A DNA stretch of 64,000 bases from Pectobacterium atrosepticum (GTDB lineage Bacteria > Pseudomonadota > Gammaproteobacteria > Enterobacterales > Enterobacteriaceae). The stretch is from assembly GCA_019056595.1 (NCBI GenBank), contig CP036162.1, positions 48,253 through 112,252 on the forward strand, in the 5' to 3' direction. Positions 18,003 through 26,580 of this stretch are shown piece by piece. How positions within the stretch are numbered: the stretch's first letter is position 1; every line of letters starts with the position of its first letter. The notes under the pieces are model-generated. The model had not been told where the DNA came from, did no database searches, and worked only from the letters and a program-made list of their open reading frames with translations. The translations under genes were made by a program, and so were the position numbers.

Positions 18003-19168
18003 TATTGACTTACCGGAGGGGTATCAGAAACTGAGACGACACACTGAAGGCGTGATGCCTGTCCATACAGCGGTGTCTTTGCCGTTCGATAAAGCTCAAA
18101 TACTTGTCCCAGCATAGATTCATAGGCCCCCTGGAAGGTCAGTGGTGCATCAAGGCGATAGTCTGTTACCGACGTGGGCCAGATAACTGTCCACGTGGGG
18201 GATGCCCCCGATTCACAGCGAGTTTCCCCTGCCCAGTTCATCATCACTTCGCGCAATGTAGCTCCGGAAGGAGCTTGCCAGGTTTTTCCGATAGGCGTTG
18301 TCGTTACTGGCTGTCCAGTAGAAATCAGCGCTTTGTTTGGCACTACAGGGACTGACGGTACAGATACGGCAGTTGAAACTGCTTTTTTATCCTGAGTGGT
18401 AACCGGCGCCGGTACTGATGCCCCGCTACTAAATGGATTTTTCGTAAGTGAAGTGGTTGCTGATGTTGTGACTGGAACAGCAGGTATGGCTTGTGAGGGC
18501 ACGTGGGTAGAAGTCATTTCACTAGGACGGCGCAGAGTCACCATTTGTCGATCCCAATCTACTTGACCCGCAATGGACTGTTCGGTCAGCAATTTGCTCA
18601 ACACTCTGGTCCATTGATCGTTGGTATAGACTGACACAATACGGGTATTCAACTTCGGACGTAGCGCATTCTCATATTCGAGTTGCCATTCATGGGGGAT
18701 GATGCGTCGTATCCATTGTTCCAATGTCAGATTACGTATCGGTGTAAGTGACAGGACGGCAACCGGGATGGGTGTCCCTGTAAAGGCCAGCCCTGGCAAG
18801 CCGTGAAGCATGTCTCCCTTCGGTTTCTGGACTTGGTTGGTTCTGGCTCCAGAGCCCACAAGCGGTGAAGTGCCACTGGTTGTGGATGCCGCTTTTGATG
18901 ATGACGTCGTTGCTGATTGTAACGTGGGTATTGGCAGAGGCGCAGTTCGGGTTGGTACGCTTGCTGGTAGTGTCTTGTTTACTGGAATCTGTGTTGACCG
19001 TGGCGGAGCAAGGCGACGTTGCGTTTGAGCAATGATACCTGTGCTCTCACTGATCTGTCCGTCTACAAAGACCAGAGCTGGCGTGTCAGGTTGCGGAGGG
19101 CTATTTATTAAGCTTACACACCCTGACAGGAACGGAGACAGTAAAATCGGAATAGCACGTTTTTTCAT
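18002..19168 (-). CDS. pilL: PilL, pilus biogenesis lipoprotein with TcpQ-like domain
   Basis: From ATG 19168 (AGAGGAAACC upstream) it has a lipobox FLSGC and ~388 aa. A Pro/Thr/Ser-rich middle joins two copies of a secretin-partner fold. The C-terminal ~90 residues (TLREVMMNWAGE through LQCVVSV) look like the TcpQ domain, which stabilises the secretin. In R64, PilL is the first large lipoprotein of the operon, as here. Confidence 0.88.
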   Translation of the reverse strand: MKKRAIPILLSPFLSGCVSLINSPPQPDTPALVFVDGQISESTGIIAQTQRRLAPPRSTQIPVNKTLPASVPTRTAPLPIPTLQSATTSSSKAASTTSGTSPLVGSGARTNQVQKPKGDMLHGLPGLAFTGTPIPVAVLSLTPIRNLTLEQWIRRIIPHEWQLEYENALRPKLNTRIVSVYTNDQWTRVLSKLLTEQSIAGQVDWDRQMVTLRRPSEMTSTHVPSQAIPAVPVTTSATTSLTKNPFSSGASVPAPVTTQDKKAVSTAVSVPSVPVVPNKALISTGQPVTTTPIGKTWQAPSGATLREVMMNWAGETRCESGASPTWTVIWPTSVTDYRLDAPLTFQGAYESMLGQVFELYRTAKTPLYGQASRLQCVVSVSDTPPVSQ

Positions 19169-19189
19169 GGTTTCCTCTGACAAGAAACG

Positions 19190-19720
19190 TTATTCAACAG
19201 GATGAATAACGAACGGGGATAAGGCGCAACTTGCCCCAACAATGGAGCCGCTTATATAAACCCAGTCCCCTTTATTGATAGTGATACGTTGGTGTAGGGA
19301 GTCTTCCTTCTGTGACGGTAAATCGACACTGAAATCCGTACCAGGGGCATAAGTGGTTATTGTTGGCGGGCAGGAGTGACGAAAATCGATCACCATTTCC
19401 CGCTGCTGTGCATTTTTAGGGGTGATGGTGACGGCAAGTGATGTGCCGTATTTCAGAGTGTCTTTTATCTCCCTCGCTTTTTTACCGTTTCTTATTTCTA
19501 CTCTGCGGGTAAAGGGAGCTTCACGAACGACGTTGAAAACAGTTAGCTGCGCTAGAGGAACATGGAGCTCAGTCGGAGGTGTATTGCTGTTATCTGGCAA
19601 AGCGTTACCGTTAGGAACAACTGCAACAGTGATACGGCTATGCGGGGCTGTGTTGTCGGCCACTGGATGCGTACAGCCGACTATCAGAAGTGGAAATAAC
19701 AAGGTAGCGTAACGTTTCAT
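19190..19720 (-). CDS. pil-operon lipoprotein (PilK-like position)
   Basis: 176 aa with a lipobox LIVGC. It is otherwise beta-rich, ending SGSIVGASCALSPFVIHP. It overlaps its upstream neighbour by 4 bases and precedes pilL by ~20, so it belongs to the pil operon. R64 has small genes pilI-J-K here. I assign the position, not the family. Likely outer-membrane or periplasmic face of the pilus machine. Confidence 0.75.
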   Translation of the reverse strand: MKRYATLLFPLLIVGCTHPVADNTAPHSRITVAVVPNGNALPDNSNTPPTELHVPLAQLTVFNVVREAPFTRRVEIRNGKKAREIKDTLKYGTSLAVTITPKNAQQREMVIDFRHSCPPTITTYAPGTDFSVDLPSQKEDSLHQRITINKGDWVYISGSIVGASCALSPFVIHPVE

Positions 19721-20313
19721 ATTTTCTCTCCGGTAGAAATCTCAGGGGTGATAATGATGACCTGAAGGTCATTATCATTAAGTGCGTGGGCAACGAGGAT
19801 GCTATGGCGCTGGGGAATAGAGAGAACCTGCGATAAGCTTAAATCACCTTGTGGAACTTGAACGTGCATATCAACAGTGAGCGTCATCGGTTCTGTTTTA
19901 GTTGTGACTGCTGGTATAAGGAGCATATCCACCGTGTAGCTGTCAGTACGATCACCTATCTGCACTTGTTCCTTTAGGGAGAAAGGCACCGGCGCTTTGT
20001 CGACTGTTGCGCTTGATGTTTTGCCCTTGTTCGATATTGTGACGCCTCTGTTCGATGCGATTTGAGCCAAAAGCTTTTGGCCATCGCCGTTAACGACGGT
20101 GATAACCTTTTTAGGTTCCCAGCCAGGTAAAACAGTGCGCCAGTCTGTGTTTGCTTCATTTTTCCGTAACTCGATAATCAGTGTATTAAGTTGGATAACA
20201 TTCTTCGATTTTCGATTATCATCTCTTGCCAATTCTGTGGATTGATGTGTGAGGTTACAGCCTGCCAGCATCAATGAAAGGGCGAGGAATAACAGGCCAA
20301 CGATTGTTTTCAT
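19717..20313 (-). CDS. pil-operon lipoprotein (PilJ-like position)
   Basis: 198 aa with a lipobox MLAGC. The body contains GDRTDSYTVDMLLIPAVTT and a hydrophobic strand near the C-terminus, reminiscent of secretin-pilot or minor-subunit domains, though I do not recognise a family. It is coupled by overlap to the next lipoprotein gene. The assignment to the thin-pilus system rests on operon position. Confidence 0.72.
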   Translation of the reverse strand: MKTIVGLLFLALSLMLAGCNLTHQSTELARDDNRKSKNVIQLNTLIIELRKNEANTDWRTVLPGWEPKKVITVVNGDGQKLLAQIASNRGVTISNKGKTSSATVDKAPVPFSLKEQVQIGDRTDSYTVDMLLIPAVTTKTEPMTLTVDMHVQVPQGDLSLSQVLSIPQRHSILVAHALNDNDLQVIIITPEISTGEKI

Positions 20314-20383
20314 GGCAAATATCCTGTAATAGCAGCAGTGTCAGAAATTTGAGCACAGTGAGTTAGGTAGGAAGAGGAGGGGG

Positions 20384-20928
20384 TTATTTTTTTGGACGGC
20401 AAATGTTGGTTTTTATTATTTCGAGTCCAAGAGTGACTATCTGTAGGTCGGCACTTATTAATGCGTTTAGGGCATTGTCATAGTCTTTCGTTGATACAGT
20501 TTCTATTGCAGCATCAGGTTTACAGCGCAACTCCACTGTCTCCAGATTTCTACTGATGATAATGCATTCAGACTTGTAGTGTATTCCTCTGACAACCTCT
20601 GGCTGTGACAGTATCATTTCTGTATTGATGACAGGCTTTAAATCTAGGGGGGTGTCACGAATGTAATTGAATAGTAATAATGATAAGTGAATGAAGATCC
20701 CATTAGCAATAATAATAAACGGCATTCTGTAAGATAAAAATTTCAATTTAATATTATCGCCCTTCCAGAATAGATTGGTAATTATAAAAAAACCTAATAG
20801 AAAAAAGGTTCCGATTATACCTAATGCTACTTTACCCGAAATATCTACTGGTTCACATGTAATCAACGAATCTGACAGTGCGGGGAATGCAGGTAATAAA
20901 AGCAGTAGCCAAAAAAAATTTTTTTCAT
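20384..20928 (-). CDS. first pil-operon gene: membrane protein split by a frameshift in an A7T8 tract
   Basis: ATG 20928 has a good AAGGA site. It reads MKKIFF and then goes out of frame in a run of 7 A and 8 T (20911-20925), stopping soon after. Shifting -1 gives an ideal signal peptide, FFWLLLLLPAFPALS, continuing into the long frame that ends at 20384. That frame carries two further membrane segments (ALGIIGTFFLLGFFIITN and IIIANGIFIHLSLLLF). So the gene is one 181-aa protein interrupted by a single-base difference. It could be a real mutation, phase variation, ribosomal slippage or a sequencing error. The position equals pilI of R64. Confidence 0.7.
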
Positions 20929-20963
20929 CGTGTTCCTTGCAATAGATTCAATTAATAGATTTT

Positions 20964-21122
20964 CTAATAGACTTTAATTTTATTGTTTAGCCACACTTTC
21001 GTAGTGACCACGCTCATGCCCTTGAGTTCATGCCGCTCAATCGCCGCTAATAACCAGTGCGCGTCTGGCGTTCGCGCTGCTTTACCGGAGCTTTTTTTGA
21101 TATATGAACCTTGACCCGTCAC
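20964..21122 (-). CDS. small hypothetical protein or remnant
   Basis: GTG 21122 opens a 52-residue frame containing PDAHWLLAAIERHELKGM and TTKVWLNNKIKVY, which reads like the C-terminal part of a real small protein. There is no good ribosome site and the upstream frame is stopped at once, so it may be a remnant. It lies between the TraC-like gene and the pil operon. Confidence 0.35.
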   Translation of the reverse strand: MTGQGSYIKKSSGKAARTPDAHWLLAAIERHELKGMSVVTTKVWLNNKIKVY

Positions 21123-21346
21123 TACACAGGCTCGCCACCTGACGACTCAGGGCAGCATCATTACTGCTGCATTGGCACTACTTGCCGCGGTCTACCCGCT
21201 TTAGTGCTTCATGTTGAATTCCTTAAATATCACAAGACAGACATACTTGATGGGGACTAAAGGGATATGGAAATAAATTCAAACATTGGGATGGCTCCAA
21301 AAGGAACGTAATACCGGAGCTGGGCCGGAAAGGCTAAAAGGGATGG

Positions 21347-22018
21347 TTAATGCGTTGTCGGGCGCCAGATGCCTCTTGGGTGAGTATCTGCGCGGGCCCC
21401 CCAGGCAGATTCTGGTAGTGTGTGATGTCCAATATACAGGGTACGCAGCGTGATCTTGTTAAGTGAGATTTCCCGGCCCTGAACAACGGAGAAGCGGTCG
21501 AAATAAAATGATTGCTCGACTTGTTCATCTTCGTATTTTTTTAGGAGTAGTTGGAGGGTGACTGGAGCTGACATTGATCCCGTTGCTGAAAAGGCCTCTT
21601 CCATTCTGGTGAACTGTAAAATGTGTCTTTTATGGCTGCGCCGGCGCTCTATGACCTCCGATATGATCTGCTCGGGCCAAGGACAAATGCTGTGATTCCA
21701 ACCCTGTGTGAACAGATTATTCAGCACGGCTCGAAATCGAAATAGATCGCAGCCAGCAGTCGAAATGGAGTTTTTCCACAGATCATTAAATAACGCGTCG
21801 ATGGAAGGATTTTTGTTGTCGTTGAGCAACTGGCGTATCGTAGTGAATTCTCGTGTCATTCCACTAAAGGCTTGGGCGTGCCTGGCTCCTGTAAGCCATT
21901 CGGCTATAAATTTACGTTTTGCTCTCTCTGAGGTGATCTCGTGGTTTTCTACCGCCGTGCGCAAGGCGACAAGAATACACCACAAGAGATGGCTAAGTTG
22001 GTCTTGGGTGGATTGCAT
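21347..22018 (-). CDS. TraC-like transfer regulator (tentative)
   Basis: 223 aa from ATG 22018 (GAAGAGAG site), all helical in appearance, with no membrane segment. It follows the NusG-like gene directly, as traC follows traB in R64, where both are needed to express the transfer genes. I infer the role from this order; the sequence itself shows no domain I can name. The upstream frame to 22066 lacks a ribosome site. Confidence 0.55.
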   Translation of the reverse strand: MQSTQDQLSHLLWCILVALRTAVENHEITSERAKRKFIAEWLTGARHAQAFSGMTREFTTIRQLLNDNKNPSIDALFNDLWKNSISTAGCDLFRFRAVLNNLFTQGWNHSICPWPEQIISEVIERRRSHKRHILQFTRMEEAFSATGSMSAPVTLQLLLKKYEDEQVEQSFYFDRFSVVQGREISLNKITLRTLYIGHHTLPESAWGARADTHPRGIWRPTTH

Positions 22019-22170
22019 TGGTAAGCTCTCTTCATTTTCCGGTTTCTGGTAATGACATCTGAACATTCACACCGGTCATGTGAAAGGTGCCTGGCTGGCA
22101 CACTGATATCAGGAACAGAGGGTGTTCACGAGGCAGGATCAGTACAGACGCCATTACCGGAAATCGGAAC

Positions 22171-22196
22171 AAAAAAAGCCCCCGGAGACCGGGGGA
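22171..22196 (-). terminator. intrinsic terminator between traB-like and traC-like genes
   Basis: On the minus strand CCCCCGGTCTCCGGGGG is followed by seven T. It lies after the NusG-like gene and before the TraC-like gene and pil operon. Read-through would need a separate promoter or antitermination. Confidence 0.85.
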
Positions 22197-22267
22197 AGAA
22201 ACATGGAGGGTAGGTAAAACGTTCAGACTGATGATCCGATATAAAATGCTCCTGGTGTTGAGCGCAA

Positions 22268-22777
22268 TCAAAAACCGTAACTGTCGGAATGCATAATGAG
22301 ATCGAACAGCATTGCTGTACGTGAAATGGGTTGTTCCGTTTTATCCAGTTGAGTTAAAAAACGGTACTGATTTTTAGTCAGCCAAATTTCCGATGCAGCC
22401 TCTAATTCACCCTGTGCGGCAGGGTGAAGTGTAGGATCCGGATATTTCTTCATTAAGCCTTTAACTACTGTCCCTTTTATCGGCGAAATTTTGCTACCAA
22501 ATTTAACAAAATCACAAAATGACGAATGTTTTTTAATTGTTTCAATTTTTTGATATTCAAAATTTGCCTTAAGGAAAAAATATCCAGGAAATACTGCAGA
22601 TACACGTTTCCTGAAAACATTTGGTTTATCACTCCGTTTAACTTTTGTTATCACTAACGGAGTCCAGGGGGCAATATGTTGATCACTCAACCAGTCGAAT
22701 AAATGCTCTCGTTTTTTACCTCCAGTAGCATACTGTGCTAGATACCACTGTCGGTTGTGTATGTCTTCAATGTTCAT
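22268..22777 (-). CDS. traB: TraB-like NusG/RfaH-family antiterminator
   Basis: 169 aa. The NGN domain is clear: WYLAQYATGGKKREHLFDWL, then PGYFFLKANF and a strand with DFVKFG. RfaH/NusG paralogues bind RNA polymerase and let it read long operons. R64 TraB is such a protein and activates transfer. The C-terminal half lacks an obvious KOW motif and is helical instead. GGAG lies 8 bases before the ATG. A strong terminator sits just downstream. Confidence 0.82.
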   Translation of the reverse strand: MNIEDIHNRQWYLAQYATGGKKREHLFDWLSDQHIAPWTPLVITKVKRSDKPNVFRKRVSAVFPGYFFLKANFEYQKIETIKKHSSFCDFVKFGSKISPIKGTVVKGLMKKYPDPTLHPAAQGELEAASEIWLTKNQYRFLTQLDKTEQPISRTAMLFDLIMHSDSYGF

Positions 22778-23040
22778 TTCAAAGCTCCGCCAGAACTAAT
22801 CCCCGTAAGGATAATTCTGCCTTCGTAGAAGCGAACATATTCGGTTATGGTAATGATGCAGTCTTATAAACAAGCACTGAAGCTTGTAAGCTGCAGATTT
22901 GACAGAACCATGACTAAATATATTCTTTTTGAAGAACCTAACAGGCGTAATTGGCGGCACTACCTATTAGTCTCATCCCTATGTTTATTTGTTTGTGTGT
23001 TTTTGTAAAGAGTGAATCGGATTTCTCTTATAAATGCACC

Positions 23041-23325
23041 CTAAAGGGTGCATTTATTGGTTGCGTTTTGTTCTATTAGTATGGAAATCAAAAGATGATA
23101 TGAACGTGTTAGAACTACGGAGCGCAAGGCTTCATTTCCCTCTAACTTCATTGACTTTGTGCAACGTTTTAAATGGGAGCGTACAGTTTCAATTGATATA
23201 TGACAGATATCTGCAATCGATTCGTATGATGCACCATGCGCATACAGCGTTGCCACTTCTAGCTGTTTTTTAGTCAGTTCTGGAAATACCCTCAGCAGGG
23301 TGTCTGTAATATTGGGTTGTATCAT
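23041..23325 (-). CDS. small LuxR-type HTH regulator
   Basis: 94 aa, consisting almost only of a LuxR/GerE helix-turn-helix: LTKKQLEVATLYAHGASYESIAD, then ISIETVRSHLKR. There is no receiver or ligand domain. It lies upstream of the traB-like gene, so it may control entry into the transfer operon. The start has GGGG about 10 bases upstream. Confidence 0.8.
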   Translation of the reverse strand: MIQPNITDTLLRVFPELTKKQLEVATLYAHGASYESIADICHISIETVRSHLKRCTKSMKLEGNEALRSVVLTRSYHLLISILIEQNATNKCTL

Positions 23326-23593
23326 GATTCAATCCCCGGCAAATCAACACGCAGCGAATATACGCGTAACTTGCACCTCCCTTAATGGGGAGATACCCCC
23401 GCCAAACACAATGCAGTTTGTGATAAAGAACATGAAACGCAGGTTGATGGAGCTCTGGGATGTGTAACAGATTGCTGTAGGAAGCTAAAGAGTGGTGACT
23501 GGATAGTACAGCGATAATAAAGACGTGTCTTTTTCATAGCGTTAAGTCTCCGCGTAGTATTGAAGGCAGCTACCACGGAGTTCTCACGCTCTG

Positions 23594-23815
23594 GTGGCAG
23601 CCCAGGTGGGGGTGAGAAACCGGTCTACACGGTACCGGCCAACCTTTCGGTTGCCCTACCTGAACCGCCATAACTGGTTTATGACGTTCAGTGCACAAAA
23701 CACACTTAAATCGTGTACTCATGCACGTGTAATTATCGGGTTCTCACGCCCGTTCACAGGACTTACTGTGACGGCAGCAGGGTACTGGGTATATGACTAT
23801 GAGTCAACTAAGTGA
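23594..23815 (+). CDS. small hypothetical ORF, 73 aa
   Basis: GTG 23594 opens a frame rich in Arg, Thr and Phe (RYRPTFRLPYLNRHNWF, FTGLTVTAAGYWVYDY). It recalls, from memory only, short frames found in P4-like satellite or regulatory leader regions of Enterobacterales. It overlaps the 3' end of the PAS-LuxR gene on the other strand by ~20 bases. Translation is not established. Confidence 0.3.
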   Translation: MAAQVGVRNRSTRYRPTFRLPYLNRHNWFMTFSAQNTLKSCTHARVIIGFSRPFTGLTVTAAGYWVYDYESTK

Positions 23816-24444
23816 ATTGAGGAAGCTGACTTGAATAGACGGAATCTTGGTTTCATAAATCTTGGTGGGACATAGGTGTCCCATGATCTCTCACTACAGT
23901 AATTAAGCAGTTCCTCGCCGCTAAAGGTTCCAGTTTTTTGGAGGCAACTGCTTATTCTGTGCTCAACGGCTTTCAGTGAGAGATTTAAAATTTTTGAAAT
24001 ATTTTTTCTCTTATATTTCATAGAAATAAGGAAAATAATTTCCCATTCTGCATTCGTAAAAAAGTGAGAAGGTTTTTGATAGATCATTGGTTTTGGAACA
24101 TTACCATCGAGCAGGTAGCTGGGGCAAAAAATGTCTAAAGATCTCACTTGTAACATCGTACCTGCACATGCCCCATCATCATCATAATAAGGTGTTGAAT
24201 CGAAACATAGGGCGTGCAGTGAATTACTCGCGCCGATAGGATGGGTTACGATCGATGAGAATTTCTCCTTATGCGCCATTACGAGCTCTTCTTGATGATG
24301 GAATCCTTGAGAAAGGTAAGCTAGGGAGGTGGGGAGTTGATCAAGTGTTTTGCCAACAATCGGATAGTCCATAGGTAGTTTCAGTAGCTTCATAAAAGCA
24401 TTATTCGCAGCGATGTATTCTCTTTTGCCGTTTTTAATGGTCAT
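23797..24444 (-). CDS. PAS-LuxR transcription regulator
   Basis: 215 aa. The N-terminal ~130 residues look like a PAS fold (REYIAANNAFMKLLKLP, then a TMLQVRSL strand). The C-terminal LuxR HTH is FFTNAEWEIIFLISMKYKRKN with LKAVEHRISS. It ends in a Y-V-P-P-R-F-M-K tail that recurs in the protein at 54256-54924, so the two are paralogues. AGGGAG lies before ATG 24444. Probably a sensor-regulator of transfer or host genes. Confidence 0.8.
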   Translation of the reverse strand: MTIKNGKREYIAANNAFMKLLKLPMDYPIVGKTLDQLPTSLAYLSQGFHHQEELVMAHKEKFSSIVTHPIGASNSLHALCFDSTPYYDDDGACAGTMLQVRSLDIFCPSYLLDGNVPKPMIYQKPSHFFTNAEWEIIFLISMKYKRKNISKILNLSLKAVEHRISSCLQKTGTFSGEELLNYCSERSWDTYVPPRFMKPRFRLFKSASSIHLVDS

Positions 24445-24716
24445 TGGCTCCCTGCTAAAACATACTAAGTTTATGATTTGTTGAGATATATTGTGTTTTT
24501 TTTAATTAAATTGCTGTGAGAGATCATCGAAAAAATGCCGTATCCATGTGGTAGTTATGATTTGAAACATATCGTCCTAACTATATCTCAGCTATTATAT
24601 CTTTTAGCTGACATTGATCTATCTTTGAAGTGAGCATTAAACAATGCTTTTAAGTGTCAGTAGTTGTGCTACTATGAAAAATAGCATAAGCATCATTTGG
24701 TTAGTTGGAGGTAGTT

Positions 24717-24920
24717 ATGGCGGCGCCGATATACTGCAAAAAAGTCGCTGGTATGACGGAGTTCAAACGTGATCCGTTGGGAACTGTCGAATCGGCAGGG
24801 GGTGACGCAGTGGCTATTTTGAGCCGTAATGAACCGGCATTCTATCTCGTACCCATAGAGCTTTTTGAGCGTATGATGCAAGATGCCGAACAGCGTCAGG
24901 CAGTACTGGCTACTAAGTAA
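24717..24920 (+). CDS. StbD-like (Phd/YefM/RelB) antitoxin without adjacent toxin
   Basis: 67 aa from ATG 24717 (GGAGGT upstream; an in-frame TTG at 24705 is less likely). VAGMTEFKRDPLGTVESAGG, then AVAILSRNEPAFYLVP, is the StbD-type DNA-binding antitoxin domain. The C-terminal toxin-neutralising tail is short. In stbDE modules a StbE toxin follows at once; here the next gene is the replication unit, so this antitoxin is an orphan. Confidence 0.8.
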   Translation: MAAPIYCKKVAGMTEFKRDPLGTVESAGGDAVAILSRNEPAFYLVPIELFERMMQDAEQRQAVLATK

Positions 24921-25075
24921 GTTTAGCCAGTTTGTAGGATCCTTAAATTGATCCTTGTTTAGCTAAGTGCTAGAGTCTGCGAAGAATTACTTTAGGTAAT
25001 ATTTTATTGATTGGTTGTCACGCCATAAGGTGACAAGAGTGGGATAGCCTAAACGCGAACCCCAGAAAAACAAAA

Positions 25076-25121
25076 ACCCCGAAAATCTGAGAGCTTGGCG
25101 GCGTCAGAAGATTATCGGGGT
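25076..25121 (-). ncRNA. antisense copy-control RNA (Inc RNA/RNAI)
   Basis: ACCCCGA (25076-25082) pairs with TCGGGGT (25115-25121), and TCTGA pairs with TCAGA inside, leaving a loop GAGCTTGGCGGCG that contains the UUGG (YUNR) U-turn. Such stem-loops in repA leader mRNAs of the IncFII/I/L/M group are targets of an antisense RNA from the opposite strand. The ends of the RNA and its promoter are inferred, so the span is only the loop core. Confidence 0.7.
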
Positions 25122-25168
25122 CCTTAGAGTCCAACGGGTATTGTTGTACCTGTTGGGGAGTATAACCC

Positions 25169-25240
25169 GTGCGCAAAAAAAGACAAGACTTTCTGTGCCT
25201 ACTCCTTCTGTGCAACATAAGTGCTGGGATTAGTGAGTAG
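25169..25240 (+). CDS. repA leader peptide (Tap/RepB-like)
   Basis: GTG 25169 with TTGGGGAG upstream encodes a 23-residue peptide, including DFLCLLLLCNISAG, the hallmark of Tap-type leader peptides of IncFII and related plasmids. Its stop lies inside repA, 17 bases past the repA start, so repA translation is probably coupled to it. The start codon lies in a short hairpin (ACGGGT at 25134 with ACCCGT at 25165), and the antisense RNA target is just upstream. Confidence 0.85.
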   Translation: MRKKRQDFLCLLLLCNISAGISE

Positions 25241-26351
25241 TGCAGCTGATGCCTTCGACGAGATAGGTGCCTCTCAATCTAGACAGTCACGGCGTGGTGA
25301 AAATAATCGCCTGCGTAAAGGGCAGTCCAAAATACACCGTCGTTATGTACCTGCGTTCAGCAGTCCTGTTCCGCGTGGCATGGCAAGTCGTGTCGTGGCG
25401 CGAATGGGCAGTCATGACTGGCGTCGCAATCCCGATCTCGTTGAACTGCGCCGCCAGGGTTACACACCTTATACAAAGCGCAATGATCCATCATTTCTTC
25501 CTAAACCGATGCGTATTCATGCGCGATCCGAGTCTCGGGAAGCTCTCACTGCCTTGTCACTGGCGCTGGCCGCCAATTGTGACTATAACCCGGACAGTGA
25601 CTATCCATTCGAAATCATGGCTCCCTTCGAGCATATCGCGCAGGCGATGGGGATGCTGCACGTCTATGAGAATGGCCGTAAAGCCTACGATCCGCCACGG
25701 CATGGATTGTCCGTGATGGAGCAGATGGAGTACACCATTGTGCTGCATGGCAAGGACAGTGAGTCCGGGCAAAACAAGCCACTGCGCATATGGCTGACTG
25801 AAAAGTTCTTTACGTCACGTGGTATTACCGTAGACGAGATCCGGAAATGGCTGGGAGAGTTCAAACGCTGGGCCGTGGAAAAAGGACTGACGGAAACCCT
25901 GCGTCGCAAATACGAACGCCATCTGTTGCGTGTCGAACGGATCGGGATCGACCTGACCGATCGACACTCACTCCGTAATCGACTGCGGCAGATCAAACGC
26001 TGGGTGGTCAGTCCCGACTTGGCGAAACGCAAACAGGCGAAGGTGTCGGAAATTGAACAGGCGCTTGATAACGCGGGAGCTCAGGAGCGTGGTCAGAGCG
26101 ATGAGCAGCGTCTTGATTTATTCCTCGATGAATCTTTGAAGAATGTTAGTGGTTTTGGTAAGCGCCAGCAGCCACGACGGGATGGGTATTATCGGGCATT
26201 CGTCAGATGGTCAACCAGCGGCAAAGTTACGACACATGAAGTCAAAACGCTGGAAATGGAGATTAAGCAGCAACATCCGGCCCTGTTAAATACCGATCCT
26301 GAAGCCTACTACAAGTTGCTCCTGGCGCGTGCCGGCGTTCTCGACGTATAG
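25221..26351 (+). CDS. repA: RepA replication initiator (IncFII/IncL/M superfamily)
   Basis: 376 aa from GTG 25221, overlapping the leader peptide. The body (ASRVVARMGSHDWRRNPDLV, RRQGYTPYTKRND) matches, from memory, RepA of IncL/M-type plasmids. The middle carries winged-helix-like segments around residues 95-260. RepA binds the origin just downstream and acts mainly in cis. Expression is set by the antisense RNA and leader peptide. The incompatibility group needs a typing comparison. Confidence 0.88.
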   Translation: MLGLVSSAADAFDEIGASQSRQSRRGENNRLRKGQSKIHRRYVPAFSSPVPRGMASRVVARMGSHDWRRNPDLVELRRQGYTPYTKRNDPSFLPKPMRIHARSESREALTALSLALAANCDYNPDSDYPFEIMAPFEHIAQAMGMLHVYENGRKAYDPPRHGLSVMEQMEYTIVLHGKDSESGQNKPLRIWLTEKFFTSRGITVDEIRKWLGEFKRWAVEKGLTETLRRKYERHLLRVERIGIDLTDRHSLRNRLRQIKRWVVSPDLAKRKQAKVSEIEQALDNAGAQERGQSDEQRLDLFLDESLKNVSGFGKRQQPRRDGYYRAFVRWSTSGKVTTHEVKTLEMEIKQQHPALLNTDPEAYYKLLLARAGVLDV

Positions 26352-26532
26352 CCTTGATCCTCCTATCAACCTTCTTTTCATCGTGCCAGAGCAGCATGAG
26401 GTTTCCTCTGTGCCTAACCCAGTTTTTCGTATGATTTTTGACCTCCACTCTGGGGGGCGCAACCCCATTCTGCCTCTCTTTTAGTGAGATCCTTTTCGTT
26501 AGTGACCAGTGATTCGTCAAAACATCTCATTA

Positions 26533-26580
26533 GTTTCGAATAACCCAGTTAGCTTCGAATTGAATGATTAATTTCGAACG
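26533..26580 (+). repeat. three 19-bp-spaced TTCGAA iteron-like boxes
   Basis: TTCGAA occurs at 26535-26540, 26554-26559 and 26573-26578, a period of exactly 19 bp, with flanks partly alike (agt/agc/aat before the boxes). The boxes are palindromic and would sit roughly two helical turns apart, as expected for initiator or DnaA-like binding arrays. Confidence 0.6.

Noticed and set aside
23382..23537. possible 51-aa minus-strand peptide starting MKKTRLYY
   Set aside because: Has a weak ribosome site, but composition and lack of context do not support a gene.
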